NCBI RefSeq assembly: GCF_025463825.1
Contig: NZ_JAODBG010000134.1
Span: forward strand, 1-60,710
Length of the DNA stretch: 60,710 bases
Source: Cryobacterium sp.
GTDB taxonomy: Bacteria > Actinomycetota > Actinomycetes > Actinomycetales > Microbacteriaceae
Direction: 5' to 3'
Shown here: piece by piece, positions 12,125 to 21,337 of the stretch
Numbering within the stretch: the stretch's first letter is position 1
Layout of the letters: each line of letters opens with the position of its first letter
Notes under the pieces: generated by a model
What the model was told of the DNA's origin: nothing
What the model saw: only the letters and a program-made list of their open reading frames with translations
Databases searched by the model: none
Position numbers and translations under genes: made by a program

Positions 12125-14659
12125 CTACTCGCGCAGGTGCGCGCCGTGCCGGGCGGCGGCGAGCTGCACGCCGGCGAGTTTCGCGTCACTGGCCTCGGCG
12201 GCGGTGAGGGTGCGATCCGGCGCCCGGAACCGCAGGGCGAAGGTGAGGGACTTCTGGCCCGGCTGAATGCCCGTGCCACGGTAGTCGTCGACCAGGTCGA
12301 TGCGCTCCAGGAGCGAACCGCTGCCCTCGCGCACGGCCTCGAGCACGGCGCCGGCCGGCACCTGCGCGTCGACAACGAGCGAGAGGTCCTGGGTGGCGGC
12401 GGGCTTGGTGCCGATCACGGTGGCCTGCAGATCGCCGGTCACCTGCGCGAACACGACGGACAGGTCGATCTCGACGACCGCGACCACGGCGGGCAGGTCG
12501 GCGTCCTTGGCCACGGCGGGCAGCAGTTCGCCCGCGAAGCCGACCGACGTGTCGCCGGTGGCGGTGGTCACGAACAGTTCGGCGGTGCGGCCGGGGTGCA
12601 TGGCCTGGTGGGTGCCCTGGCGCACGTGGATCGGCAGGCCGACGGCGAGGCCGATCTGCGCAACGGCGGTGAGGGCATCCTGCCAGGACGCCGGCTTCGG
12701 CGGCTGGCCGGGCTGGTGCCGCACGGTGTTGCCCAGCAGCACGATGCCGGCGGTGAACGGCTGCGGCGGGATGCCCGCGTTCAGCGTTGCGACGAGTTCG
12801 TCGCTGGGCCGCACGGCCGCGGGCGGCACGACGGCGCTGCCGTAGCGAACGCCCTCGACCGGGCGGAACACCGAGCCGAGCTCGAAGATCGCCAGGTCGG
12901 TGGTGCCGCGGGACAGGTTGCGGTGCGCGATCTCTAGCAGGCCCGGCAGCATCGAGGTGCGCATGAACGGCGCCTCACCGTCGAGCGGGTTGGCCACCTT
13001 GATCTGCGGAACCGTGGTGCTGGTCGGCGAGCCGAACCGGTTGTTCGCCTTCTCGGCCACGAACGGGTAGGCGAGCACCTCGGTGTGACCGGTCGCGGCG
13101 AGCACCGAGGCGACCGAACGCTTGAGCGTCTGGGTGCGGGTGAGGCCGCGCCCGGGCGGGGCGACGGGCAGCACCGACGGGATGCGGTCGTAGCCGACGA
13201 TCCGGGCGACCTCCTCGGCCAGGGTCCATTTGTCGGTGAGGTCCGGGCGCCAGCTCGGCGCGTTGACGGCCAGCCCGGTGGCGGTCTCCGTCATCGATGC
13301 GCCGATCTCGGCGAGTGAGGTGCGCACCTCATCGCGGGTGTACTCCAGGCCGATCAGGCCGGAGACGAAGCCGGTGGGCAGGTCAATGGGGGTGCGCTCC
13401 GGGGTGGCGTCGTGCAGGGAGCCGAGGCCGTCGGCCACTCCCCCGGCGAGCTCGACGAGCAGCTGCACCACGCGGGCCGCGGCGACGGCGGCGACCTCGG
13501 GATCGACACCGCGTTCGAACCGGCGGGACGCCTCGCTGGGCAGCTTGTGCCGCCGGGCGGTGCGGGCGATTGACACCGGGTCGAAATTCGCGGCTTCGAT
13601 CAGCACGCTGGTGGTGCCGTCGCCGATCTCGGTGGTCGCTCCGCCCATCACTCCGGCCAGGCCGATCGGGCCGGAACCGTCCGTGATCAGCAGGTCTTCG
13701 GGGTTCAGCGTGCGGGTGGCGTCGTCGAGGGTGACGAGCTTCTCACCGGCCTGCGCGCGCCGCACGACGATACCGCCGGTGAGCTTGTCCAGGTCGTACC
13801 CGTGGATCGGCTGGCCGAGTTCGATCATCACGTAGTTGGTGATGTCCACGATCAGCGAGATAGAGCGGATGCCGGCCAGCTTGAGGCGGGCGATCAGCCA
13901 GGCCGGCGACGGCCGGGTGGGGTCCACGCCGCGGACGACCCGGGTGACGAAGACACTGGCACCGACGCGGTCGCGGATCGGGGCAGCATCCTCGATGCTG
14001 ACCGGGAACACCTCGGTGGACGCGGTGGCGGACACGGCCAGGGCCGGGTCGCGGAAGGTCGCGCCGGTGGCGTGCGAGTACTCGCGGGCTACTCCACGGA
14101 TCGAGAAGGCGTAGCCGCGGTCGGGGGTGACGTTGATCTCCACGGCGGAGTCGTCCAGCCCGAGCAGGCGAATCGCATCCGTGCCGATCTCGGGGTCGAG
14201 GCCGAGGTCGCCGAGCACCAGGATGCCGGCGTGTTCGTCGCCGAGGCCGAGCTCCCGCGCGGAAGCGATCATGCCATCGGACACGTGGCCGTAGGTCTTG
14301 CGCGGCGCGATCGGGAACGGGCCGGGCAGCACGGCGCCGGGCAGGGTCACGACGACCTTGTCGCCGACCACGAAGTTGTGCGCACCGCAGACGATGCCGT
14401 GGATGGCGGGGCCGCCGTCGGCGGCGAGTTCGCCATCCGCGGCGACGCGCACCTGGCACCAGTTGATGGTCTTGCCGTTGGTCTGCACCTCACCGGTGAA
14501 CTCGAGCACCTGGCCGACCACGATGGGTCCGGTCAGCTCGAAGCGGTGGATCTCTTCTTCCTCAAGGCCCACGCTCACGAGGGCGGCGTGCACGTCTTCG
14601 GGCGTGATGCCGGGGGTGAGGTCGACGAATTCGCCGAGCCAGCTCAGGGGAACGCGCAT
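12125..14659 (-). CDS. pheT: phenylalanyl-tRNA synthetase beta subunit
   Basis: With PheS forms the alpha2-beta2 enzyme that charges tRNA-Phe. The 844 residues are the usual bacterial length. The N-terminal tRNA-binding (EMAP/OB) domain covers about 40-155, with the segment VVGQVLEF. The B3/B4 editing region is mid-protein, with the segment SEASRRFERGVDP. The B5 domain follows, and the C-terminal FDX-ACB anticodon-binding domain occupies the last ~95 residues. Start ATG at 14659 overlaps the pheS stop by one base. Confidence 0.97.
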   Translation of the reverse strand: MRVPLSWLGEFVDLTPGITPEDVHAALVSVGLEEEEIHRFELTGPIVVGQVLEFTGEVQTNGKTINWCQVRVAADGELAADGGPAIHGIVCGAHNFVVGDKVVVTLPGAVLPGPFPIAPRKTYGHVSDGMIASARELGLGDEHAGILVLGDLGLDPEIGTDAIRLLGLDDSAVEINVTPDRGYAFSIRGVAREYSHATGATFRDPALAVSATASTEVFPVSIEDAAPIRDRVGASVFVTRVVRGVDPTRPSPAWLIARLKLAGIRSISLIVDITNYVMIELGQPIHGYDLDKLTGGIVVRRAQAGEKLVTLDDATRTLNPEDLLITDGSGPIGLAGVMGGATTEIGDGTTSVLIEAANFDPVSIARTARRHKLPSEASRRFERGVDPEVAAVAAARVVQLLVELAGGVADGLGSLHDATPERTPIDLPTGFVSGLIGLEYTRDEVRTSLAEIGASMTETATGLAVNAPSWRPDLTDKWTLAEEVARIVGYDRIPSVLPVAPPGRGLTRTQTLKRSVASVLAATGHTEVLAYPFVAEKANNRFGSPTSTTVPQIKVANPLDGEAPFMRTSMLPGLLEIAHRNLSRGTTDLAIFELGSVFRPVEGVRYGSAVVPPAAVRPSDELVATLNAGIPPQPFTAGIVLLGNTVRHQPGQPPKPASWQDALTAVAQIGLAVGLPIHVRQGTHQAMHPGRTAELFVTTATGDTSVGFAGELLPAVAKDADLPAVVAVVEIDLSVVFAQVTGDLQATVIGTKPAATQDLSLVVDAQVPAGAVLEAVREGSGSLLERIDLVDDYRGTGIQPGQKSLTFALRFRAPDRTLTAAEASDAKLAGVQLAAARHGAHLRE

Positions 14660-15699
14660 CAGACGGTCATCCCGTACTGCTGGCTGAACCGAACGTCGCC
14701 TTCGACCATGTCGTGCATATCCTTCACATCATTACGGAACATCAGTGCTCGTTCGACGCCGACGCCGAACGCGAAGCCGGAGTACACGTCGGGGTCGATC
14801 CCCGCGGAGCGCAGCACATTGGCGTTGACCATGCCGCAGCCGCCCCACTCGATCCAGCGGGCGCCGTCCTTGAAGGTGGGGTGCCAGAGGTCGAGCTCCG
14901 CGCTCGGCTCGGTGAACGGGAAGTAGTTGGGGCGCAGGCGCACCTTCGCTTCGTCGCCGAAGAGGGCCTTGACGAAGTGATCGAGGGTGCCGCGCAGGTG
15001 CGCCATGGTGAGACCCTTGTCCACGGCGATGCCCTCGATCTGGTGGAACACCGGCGTGTGCGTGGCGTCGAGCTCGTCGGTGCGGTAGACCCGGCCGGGC
15101 GCGATGCGGTAGACGGGCGGTTCTGCAGCGAGCAGCGCGCGCAGCTGCACGGGCGAGGTGTGGGTGCGCAGCACCAGGTGCGCCTCGGGCGGGTCGATGA
15201 AGAAGGTGTCCTGCATCGCCCGGGCGGGGTGGTCCTCGTCGAAGTTGAGCGCGTCGAAGTTGAACCATTCGCTCTCCAGCTCCGGTCCCTCAGCGACCTC
15301 CCAGCCCATGCCCACGAACACGTCCGAGACGCGCTCCTGCAGCAGGGTGAGCGGATGCCGCGCTCCGGCCCGCCACGTGGAGGCTGCGGCGGTGACGTCC
15401 ACGGCCTCGGCGGCGAGCTGGGCGGCGGCCTCGGCTTCGACGATCTGGGCTTCGCGGGCGCTCAGCGCCTGGTTGACGCGAGCGCGGGCCTGGCCGACGA
15501 GCTTGCCGGCGGCGGCCTTCTGGTCGCCGGGCACGCTGCGCATCAGGGCGTTCAGCGCGGCCAGCGGCGACGCCTCACCGACGTGCGCCGAGCGCACGGC
15601 CTTGAGAGCGGCGGAGTCGGTCGCGGCGGCGATGGCCGCGAGAGCGGCGTCGACAGCCACGGTGACGACGGGTTCGGTTATTTCGGTGGGTGCAGACAC
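14659..15699 (-). CDS. pheS: phenylalanyl-tRNA synthetase alpha subunit
   Basis: Catalytic subunit of PheRS, class II. Visible are the N-terminal coiled coil (about 60-110), motif 1 around GWEVAEGPELESEWFNFD, motif 2 with TDELDATHTPVFHQIEG, and motif 3 GFAFGVGVERALM. I place the start at GTG 15699 (346 residues), because TAAACT ends 8 bases upstream as for a leaderless message. An in-frame TTG at 15708 would overlap that box. Confidence 0.95.
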   Translation of the reverse strand: MSAPTEITEPVVTVAVDAALAAIAAATDSAALKAVRSAHVGEASPLAALNALMRSVPGDQKAAAGKLVGQARARVNQALSAREAQIVEAEAAAQLAAEAVDVTAAASTWRAGARHPLTLLQERVSDVFVGMGWEVAEGPELESEWFNFDALNFDEDHPARAMQDTFFIDPPEAHLVLRTHTSPVQLRALLAAEPPVYRIAPGRVYRTDELDATHTPVFHQIEGIAVDKGLTMAHLRGTLDHFVKALFGDEAKVRLRPNYFPFTEPSAELDLWHPTFKDGARWIEWGGCGMVNANVLRSAGIDPDVYSGFAFGVGVERALMFRNDVKDMHDMVEGDVRFSQQYGMTV

Positions 15700-15707
15700 G
15701 AGACCCA

Positions 15708-15713
15708 AGTTTA
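15708..15713 (-). promoter_or_regulatory. -10 box of leaderless pheS promoter
   Basis: TAAACT, minus strand, 8 bases before the preferred GTG of pheS. It sits directly beside the terminator hairpin of the upstream transporter operon, so promoter and terminator abut. Confidence 0.5.
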
Positions 15714-15746
15714 GTGCCCGGCCGTCGGTGGGCTGCGGCCGGGCAC
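15714..15746 (-). terminator. terminator of gluABCD
   Basis: Arms GTGCCCGGCCG (15714-15724) and CGGCCGGGCAC (15736-15746) form a perfect 11-bp stem with an 11-base loop, 12 bases after the gluD stop. Confidence 0.6.
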
Positions 15747-15758
15747 CACGTCCGTGGG

Positions 15759-16667
15759 TCAGAGACCGGAGGCTGAACCGCCGGCGCCGACGCCGGCACT
15801 CAGCGGCGCGTCGGGCATCGGTTCCGGAGCGGGAGCGACGAGCTTGCCCGCCTTGGGGCCGGAGCGGCGGGCGATGAAGCGAGCGAACCAGGACAGCGAC
15901 AGGTTCATCGCGAGGTAGATCGCGAGAACGACGAGGAAGAAGGAGAACAGGTACCGGTTGCCGAAGAAGTCGGGCAGGTTCTTGACGCCCACTCGCAGCA
16001 GTTCGCTGTACCCCACGATGAACGCCAGGGAGGTGTCCTTCAGGAGCACCACCAGCTGGGCGATGATGATCGGCAGCATCTGGCGGAACGCCTGCGGGAA
16101 TTCAATTCGGAATCGGGTCGACAGCGGGGTAAGGCCGATGGCCAGGCCGGCTTCGCGCTGGCCGCGCGGCAACGATTGGATGCCCGCACGGAGGGCTTCA
16201 CCGATGATCGCACCGTTATAGATCGCGAGGGCTGAGACACCGGCCCAGTACGACCCCGTCGAGAACACGAGCAGGATGAAGAGGATCATCAGCAGGACGG
16301 GCATACCGCGCACGAACTCGAGGATGATTGCTGTCGGGATCCGGATGGCCTTATGAGCGGCCGTGCGGCCGAATGAGAACAGCACGCCGATGATCAGGGC
16401 CAGCACTGCCGCGACGCCAGCCATCTTGAGGGTTGCGAGCACGCCTCCTCCGATTGAGCGCCAGACCTGCACGTCGGTGAAGACGTCCCAGCGGGTCGCA
16501 TCCCACAGCCCGGGCTGAACGGCGCCGTTTGCACTCGCCTTCGGTGCTCCCATCGCCAGGATCAGCCAGGTCAGGATGGCCAGCAGCAGCACAATGCCGA
16601 CGACGGAGATGACACGGGATCGGGCGCGTGCCCTGGGCCCTGGGGCGTCGTAGAGGACCGAGCTCAT
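15759..16667 (-). CDS. gluD: glutamate-type ABC transporter permease GluD
   Basis: Inner-membrane permease (302 residues) of the His/Glu/Gln/Arg family. It has several membrane segments and the EAA loop region (EALRAGIQSLPRGQREAGLAIG), which docks on the ATPase. The last ~25 residues are a Pro/Ala/Gly-rich cytoplasmic tail. It overlaps gluC by 4 bases and is the last gene of the importer operon. The substrate (glutamate) comes from the gluABCD order known in Corynebacterium and is not proved here. Confidence 0.88.
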   Translation of the reverse strand: MSSVLYDAPGPRARARSRVISVVGIVLLLAILTWLILAMGAPKASANGAVQPGLWDATRWDVFTDVQVWRSIGGGVLATLKMAGVAAVLALIIGVLFSFGRTAAHKAIRIPTAIILEFVRGMPVLLMILFILLVFSTGSYWAGVSALAIYNGAIIGEALRAGIQSLPRGQREAGLAIGLTPLSTRFRIEFPQAFRQMLPIIIAQLVVLLKDTSLAFIVGYSELLRVGVKNLPDFFGNRYLFSFFLVVLAIYLAMNLSLSWFARFIARRSGPKAGKLVAPAPEPMPDAPLSAGVGAGGSASGL

Positions 16668-17311
16668 CGCAGCACCGCCACTTTCTTTTCCACCCGGGCG
16701 GCGATCTGCCCGAGGGTGATGGTGATGATCAGGTAGAAGAACGCGACGGCGGCCAGGATCGCGATGACGGCGTCGCCGCGATCATTGACCACCCGGCGGC
16801 CGGCGCCGAAGAGTTCGAAGACGAAGAACGCGCCGGCGACGGAGGTGTTCTTGGTGAGAGCGATGAGGACGTTGATCAGCGGAGGGATCACCATCCGCAC
16901 GGCCTGCGGCATGATCACGTAGCTCAGCGACTGGCCGAAGGTGAGGCCGACGCTGCGGGCGGCCTCGGCCTGGCCGACGGGAACGCCGTTGATGCCGGAA
17001 CGCAGCGCCTCGGCGACGAACGGTGACGTGTAAACGGTCAGGCCGATCAGGGCCAGCACGAAGAACGGGGGCGAGAACTGCAGGTAGGGCAACAGGAACG
17101 CGCAGAAGAACAGCACGAGGGTCAGCGGGGTGTTGCGCACGATCTCGGTGTACACGGTCGCGAAAGCGCGGAAGGACGCGATGGGCGAGATCCTCAGGCC
17201 GGCGACGATGGTTCCCAGTACAAGCGCGCCGATGCCGGAGAAAATCAGCAAACCGAGCGTGTTCTTGAAGCCTTCTAAAAAGAGCGGCAGGTTTTCGAAT
17301 ACTGCGTCCAA
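16664..17311 (-). CDS. gluC: glutamate-type ABC transporter permease GluC
   Basis: Second permease of the importer, 215 residues, with membrane segments from about residue 15 on and an EAA loop (EALRSGINGVPVGQAEAARSVG). It starts at TTG (17311). The strong AGGAGG located 6 bases upstream supports this unusual start. A 127-base gap with a strong hairpin separates it from gluB. It overlaps gluD at its end. Confidence 0.88.
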   Translation of the reverse strand: MDAVFENLPLFLEGFKNTLGLLIFSGIGALVLGTIVAGLRISPIASFRAFATVYTEIVRNTPLTLVLFFCAFLLPYLQFSPPFFVLALIGLTVYTSPFVAEALRSGINGVPVGQAEAARSVGLTFGQSLSYVIMPQAVRMVIPPLINVLIALTKNTSVAGAFFVFELFGAGRRVVNDRGDAVIAILAAVAFFYLIITITLGQIAARVEKKVAVLR

Positions 17312-17390
17312 GACTCACCTCCTCTTATGTGTTGGTCTTCAGTTGGTCAGGTTCTGGGTGTGCCCAGATGACGGAGTCCAGGTGAAACTG

Positions 17391-17425
17391 CCGATCGGGG
17401 CGGCCGGTGCGGCCACCCCGATCGG
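17391..17425 (-). terminator. hairpin between gluB and gluC (partial terminator or mRNA stabiliser)
   Basis: CCGATCGGGG (17391-17400) and CCCCGATCGG (17416-17425) pair perfectly, with an inner GGCC/GGCC stem in the loop. Hairpins after a binding-protein gene commonly limit read-through or protect the 3' end, so that more binding protein than permease is made. That role is inferred here. Confidence 0.5.
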
Positions 17426-17438
17426 TTGTGCGGTGCTG

Positions 17439-18311
17439 CTAGTAGCGGTCGACCGCCGGCGGTTCCGGCGTCTCGAGCACCGAACCCGCGGTGGCCTCCC
17501 AGGCCTCAGCCCAGGTGCCGTCCTCGTAGGACTCTTCGAGGACGTCGTTGATGAAGTCGCGGAACTCGGTGTCGTCCTTGGCCAGGCCGATGCCGTAGGG
17601 CTCCTTGGTGAACGGGTTGCCGACAACCTCGAACTCGCCGGCGTTCTGGTCGGCCAGGCCGGCCAGGATCACGTTGTCGGTGGTGACGGCGTCAACCTCG
17701 CCGCTGCGCAGCGGGCCGAGGCAGTTGGAGTACGTGTCCGTGGCGATGATGTTGGTCGTGTACGCCGCGATGTTCTTCTCCGACGTCGATCCGCTCACGG
17801 TGCAGACGCTCTTGTCGGCGAGGTCATCCGGTCCGGTGATCTTCGCCTCGTTGCCCGCAAGTACGAGCAGGTCCTGGCCGGCTTCGTAGTACGGGCCGGC
17901 GAACGAGACAACTTCCTTGCGGGCGTCGTTGATTGTGTAGGTGGCGACGACCAGGTCGACGTCACCGTTCTGGATGAACGGCTCGCGGTTGGCGGAGACG
18001 GTCTCGGTCCAGGTGATGCCCGACGCCTCAATGCCGAGCTTCGCGGCGATTAGCTTGCCGATTTCGACGTCGAAGCCGACGGGGTTGCCATCCGGGCCCT
18101 TGAGGCCGAAGAGGGGCTGGTCGAACTTGGTGCCGATGGTGATTTCGCCGGCCTCGTTCAGGGCGGCCATCGTGGTGCCCTCTTCGAACGTGACGTCTTC
18201 TTCAACGGGTGCCGCCGTCGGCGTGCCTGCGCCGGAGTCGGTGCAGCCGGTCAACGCGATCGCGCCGACCAGAGCGATGGCAGAGATCATTAGACCCTTG
18301 TTGCGTCTCAT
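17439..18311 (-). CDS. gluB: glutamate-type ABC transporter substrate-binding lipoprotein
   Basis: Family 3 extracellular solute-binding protein of 290 residues, captured outside the membrane and feeding GluCD. The N-terminus is a lipoprotein signal peptide with lipobox ALTGC around residues 19-23. Family signatures include GFDVEIGKLIAAKLG and DLVVATYTINDARKEVVSFAGPYY. It lies 36 bases after gluA and is followed by a hairpin. Confidence 0.9.
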   Translation of the reverse strand: MRRNKGLMISAIALVGAIALTGCTDSGAGTPTAAPVEEDVTFEEGTTMAALNEAGEITIGTKFDQPLFGLKGPDGNPVGFDVEIGKLIAAKLGIEASGITWTETVSANREPFIQNGDVDLVVATYTINDARKEVVSFAGPYYEAGQDLLVLAGNEAKITGPDDLADKSVCTVSGSTSEKNIAAYTTNIIATDTYSNCLGPLRSGEVDAVTTDNVILAGLADQNAGEFEVVGNPFTKEPYGIGLAKDDTEFRDFINDVLEESYEDGTWAEAWEATAGSVLETPEPPAVDRY

Positions 18312-18347
18312 GGTTTCCTCCTGTGTGCTGTGTGTCTCGCCGACCAG

Positions 18348-19136
18348 TTAGTGGGCAAGTATTTTGGAGAGGAAGTCTTTCGCTCTCGTGCTCTGGGGGT
18401 TGGTGAAGAACTTCTCCGGGGTCGTCTCCTCGACGATGTCGCCCTCGGCCATGAAGATGACCCGGTCGGCGGCGCGACGGGCGAAGCCCATCTCGTGCGT
18501 GACGACGATCATCGTCATGCCTTCGTTGGCGAGGTCGACCATGACCTCGAGCACCTCGTTGATCATCTCGGGGTCGAGCGCACTGGTCGGCTCGTCGAGC
18601 AGGATCAGCTTCGGGTCCATCGCCAGGGCGCGGGCGATGGCCACACGCTGCTGCTGGCCGCCGGACAGCTGGGACGGCATCTTCTTGGCCTGATTGGCCA
18701 CGCCCACGCGTTCGAGCAACGCCATGGCCTTCTTCTCGGCATCGGCCTTGCTCATGCCGCGTACCTTGATCGGGCCGAGCGTCACGTTCTCGAGAACCGT
18801 CTTGTGGGCGAACAGGTTGAACGCCTGGAACACCATGCCCACATCGGCTCGGAGCTGGGCGAGGGCCTTGCCCTCTGCCGGCAGTTCCTTGCCGTCGATG
18901 GTGATCGATCCGTTGTCGATGGTCTCGAGCCGGTTGATCGCACGACAGAGGGTCGACTTGCCCGAACCGCTCGGCCCGATGACCACGACCACCTCGCCGC
19001 GGTTGACCGTGGCGTTGATGTTCTTCAGAACGTGCAGGTCCCCGTAGTTCTTGTTGACGTCCGTCATGACGACCAGTGGTTCCCCCCGGCGCACTGTGAT
19101 GTTGGACGTCGCCGGTGATGCGTCTGTTGGCTCCAT
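18348..19136 (-). CDS. gluA: glutamate-type ABC transporter ATP-binding protein
   Basis: ATPase of the importer (262 residues). Walker [10 protein letters not shown], signature LSGGQQQRV and Walker [10 protein letters not shown] are all intact, with the switch His in VVTHEMGF. I use ATG at 19136, because TAAGTT lies 7 bases upstream (leaderless). A TTG at 19145 is possible but overlaps that box. First gene of gluABCD. Confidence 0.92.
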   Translation of the reverse strand: MEPTDASPATSNITVRRGEPLVVMTDVNKNYGDLHVLKNINATVNRGEVVVVIGPSGSGKSTLCRAINRLETIDNGSITIDGKELPAEGKALAQLRADVGMVFQAFNLFAHKTVLENVTLGPIKVRGMSKADAEKKAMALLERVGVANQAKKMPSQLSGGQQQRVAIARALAMDPKLILLDEPTSALDPEMINEVLEVMVDLANEGMTMIVVTHEMGFARRAADRVIFMAEGDIVEETTPEKFFTNPQSTRAKDFLSKILAH

Positions 19137-19143
19137 ACCCACC

Positions 19144-19149
19144 AACTTA
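19144..19149 (-). promoter_or_regulatory. -10 box of leaderless gluA promoter
   Basis: TAAGTT on the minus strand, 7 bases before the gluA ATG. No recognisable -35. Confidence 0.45.
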
Positions 19150-19191
19150 GGCCCGTGGGGGCCGGACAGACCACCCTTGCAGCGGCTTTAA

Positions 19192-19230
19192 CCCGGTCGG
19201 TAACCCAAACGTAATAGACGCCCGACCGGG
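19192..19230 (-). terminator. possible terminator of the RNA methyltransferase gene
   Basis: CCCGGTCGG (19192-19200) and CCGACCGGG (19222-19230) form a perfect 9-bp stem with a long 21-base loop, just after the methyltransferase stop. The loop length makes it less certain. Confidence 0.4.
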
Positions 19231-19237
19231 AAAGATG

Positions 19238-20038
19238 CTATGCGCGCTGGGAGAACGCGCTCTCGTACAGGCAGACGGATGCGGCGGTCGCCAGGTTCAT
19301 CGATTCGGCGTGTCCGTAGATGGGAACGCTGATCGCCTTGTCGGCCATCGCGAGGTCTTCCTCGGTGAGGCCGCGGGCCTCGTTGCCGAACAACCACGCT
19401 GTCGGCGCGGCCAACAGGCCGCTGGTTCGGGCCTCGAGCAGGTCGTCGCCCTTGATGTCGGCGGCGAGGATCTGCAGACGTGCGAACTTCGCGCGCTCAC
19501 GCACATCCGCGAGGGTGGCACCAACGGCGACGGGCAGGTGGAAGATGGACCCGGTGGAGGACCGAACCACCTTGGGGTTGTACAGGTCGACGCTGCGGCC
19601 GGTGAAGATCACGGCGTCGGCGCCGGCGGCATCCGCTGCCCGGATGATGGTGCCGGCGTTGCCCGGGTCGCGGACCTCTTCGAGGATGGCGATCAGCTTG
19701 GGCTCGTTCGCGAAGATCTTCTTGATCGAGGTGGGGAACTGGTGGCAGACGGCGACGAAGCCCTGCGGGGTGACGGTGTCGGCCATCGTCTCAAGCACCT
19801 GCTCGGTGACGAACTCCACGTCGACACCGGCGGCGACGGCGGCATCGGCGATGTCGGTGTAGCGCTCGAGCGCGGTGGGCGTCGCGTACAGCTCCACGAC
19901 GAGTTCCGGGCGGAAGGTGAGGGCTTCGGAGACGGCCTGCGGGCCCTCGAGGAGGAACAGTCCCGTCTCGGAGCGGGCGGCTCGGTTCGCAAGTTTCGCG
20001 ACGGCACGCACGCGAGGAGATCGGGGGTTATCTAGCAT
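19238..20038 (-). CDS. TrmH/SpoU family RNA methyltransferase
   Basis: SAM-dependent 2'-O-ribose methyltransferase acting on rRNA or tRNA; the exact target is not readable from sequence. The 266 residues show an N-terminal SpoU substrate-binding region (FLLEGPQAVSEAL). The knotted SPOUT domain follows, with motif 1 DPGNAGTIIRAADAAG, motif 2 LFGNEARGL and motif 3 SMNLATAASVCLYES. TAAACT lies 6 bases before the ATG. Its position after rplT is common in actinobacteria. Confidence 0.9.
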   Translation of the reverse strand: MLDNPRSPRVRAVAKLANRAARSETGLFLLEGPQAVSEALTFRPELVVELYATPTALERYTDIADAAVAAGVDVEFVTEQVLETMADTVTPQGFVAVCHQFPTSIKKIFANEPKLIAILEEVRDPGNAGTIIRAADAAGADAVIFTGRSVDLYNPKVVRSSTGSIFHLPVAVGATLADVRERAKFARLQILAADIKGDDLLEARTSGLLAAPTAWLFGNEARGLTEEDLAMADKAISVPIYGHAESMNLATAASVCLYESAFSQRA

Positions 20039-20044
20039 GCTCCC

Positions 20045-20050
20045 AGTTTA
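20045..20050 (-). promoter_or_regulatory. -10 box of leaderless methyltransferase promoter
   Basis: TAAACT, minus strand, 6 bases before the ATG at 20038. It separates this gene from the rplT unit. Confidence 0.5.
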
Positions 20051-20145
20051 GGTGTCGCACCCCTCGCCCAGAGAATGCCCCGCCGGGCACGCAAAACGGG
20101 AGCGGCCGCCAGTGGCGACCGCTCCCGTGGGACATGCAGGTGGAT

Positions 20146-20538
20146 CTACTTCGCTGCAACAACCTTCGGTGCGGAGGTGTCGGCGGGCAGTGCTGCCTTG
20201 GCGCTCTCAACGATGGCCGCGAAGGTGGCGGGCTCGGTGACGGCGAGGTCGGCGAGGATGCGGCGGTCAACCTGGATGCCGGCCAGGGCGAGGCCCTGGA
20301 TGAGGCGGTTGTAGGTCAGGCCGTTCGCACGGGACGCAGCGTTGATGCGCTGGATCCACAGGCGACGGAAGTCACCCTTGCGGGCGCGACGGTCACGGTA
20401 GCTGTAGACGAGGGAGTGAGTGACCTGCTCCTTGGCCTTGCGGTACAGGCGTGAACGCTGACCGCGGTAACCCTGGGCGCGCTCAAGGATGACGCGACGC
20501 TTCTTGTGGGCGTTGACGGCCCTCTTTACTCTTGCCAT
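20146..20538 (-). CDS. rplT: 50S ribosomal protein L20
   Basis: Early-assembly 23S rRNA-binding protein, 130 residues with the basic N-terminus [15 protein letters not shown] and the conserved [17 protein letters not shown]. The C-terminal ~12 residues extend beyond the core, as usual in actinobacteria. It follows rpmI by 27 bases in the infC-rpmI-rplT operon. Confidence 0.98.
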   Translation of the reverse strand: MARVKRAVNAHKKRRVILERAQGYRGQRSRLYRKAKEQVTHSLVYSYRDRRARKGDFRRLWIQRINAASRANGLTYNRLIQGLALAGIQVDRRILADLAVTEPATFAAIVESAKAALPADTSAPKVVAAK

Positions 20539-20565
20539 TTTCTAATTCCTTTAGGGGTACGGGGC

Positions 20566-20760
20566 CTAGTGGCCGAGAAGCTTCTTGATGGCCTTGACGT
20601 CGGCCTTGGCGAGAACCTGGTCCTGGTTCAGGCGTGACTTGCGCTGCGTGCTCTTGACCTCGAGGTTGTGGCGAAGTCCGGCCTGCTGCTTCATGATCTT
20701 GCCGGAGCCAGTGACCTTGAAACGCTTCTTTGTCCCAGAGTGGGTCTTCTGCTTAGGCAT
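20566..20760 (-). CDS. rpmI: 50S ribosomal protein L35
   Basis: Small basic ribosomal protein, 64 residues starting [23 protein letters not shown] at 20760 is preceded by GGAGG and overlaps the end of infC by 8 bases. A longer upstream frame is not supported by homology. Confidence 0.98.
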   Translation of the reverse strand: MPKQKTHSGTKKRFKVTGSGKIMKQQAGLRHNLEVKSTQRKSRLNQDQVLAKADVKAIKKLLGH

Positions 20761-21337
20761 TCTTTTCCTCCTGTTTGGCTGCTTTATCGGCAGCTCTATG
20801 TGCATTGGCCTCTGCCTTGGCCTCTGATTTGTTCTTCAGCGGGCCAATCACCATGACCATGTTTCGACCGTCGATGGTCGGGCTCGATTCGACTGAACCG
20901 AATTCCGCGACATCCTCGGCAAATCTCTGAAGCAGACGTACACCCTGGTCGGGACGGGACTGTTCACGGCCACGGAACAGAATCATGGCCTTGACCTTGT
21001 CGCCGGCCTTCAGGAAGCCTTCGGCGCGCTTGCGCTTGGTCTCGTAGTCGTGCTTATCAATCTTGAGACGGAAACGAACCTCTTTGAGGATCGTGTTCGC
21101 CTGGTTGCGCCTGGCTTCTTTAGCCTTCTGCGCGGCTTCGTACTTGAACTTGCCGTAATCCATGATCTTCGCGACCGGCGGCTTGGACGTGGGGGCTACT
21201 TCGACCAGATCGAGGTCAGCCTCCTGTGCCAGGCGCAGGGCGACATCAATCGCCACGACCCCAACCTGTTCGCCGTTGGGACCAACGAGACGGACTTCGG
21301 GGACGCGGATACGGTCATTTGTACGGGGATCGCTGAT
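20753..21337 (-). CDS. infC: translation initiation factor IF-3, AUC start
   Basis: Binds the 30S subunit, checks start codons and keeps subunits apart. The conserved N-terminal domain begins [18 protein letters not shown], and the C-terminal domain includes [22 protein letters not shown]. No ATG, GTG or TTG can give the whole N-domain. An in-frame TGA lies 18 bases upstream of the ATC at 21337 with no usual start between, and AGGAGAG is placed correctly before that ATC. I therefore call AUC as the start (194 residues). A GTG at 21256 would lose the first 27 residues. Confidence 0.93.
   Translation of the reverse strand: MSDPRTNDRIRVPEVRLVGPNGEQVGVVAIDVALRLAQEADLDLVEVAPTSKPPVAKIMDYGKFKYEAAQKAKEARRNQANTILKEVRFRLKIDKHDYETKRKRAEGFLKAGDKVKAMILFRGREQSRPDQGVRLLQRFAEDVAEFGSVESSPTIDGRNMVMVIGPLKNKSEAKAEANAHRAADKAAKQEEKNA

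Noticed and set aside
20753..21256. infC starting at GTG 21256
   Set aside because: It would remove the strongly conserved first part of IF-3, which is plainly encoded just upstream in the same frame.
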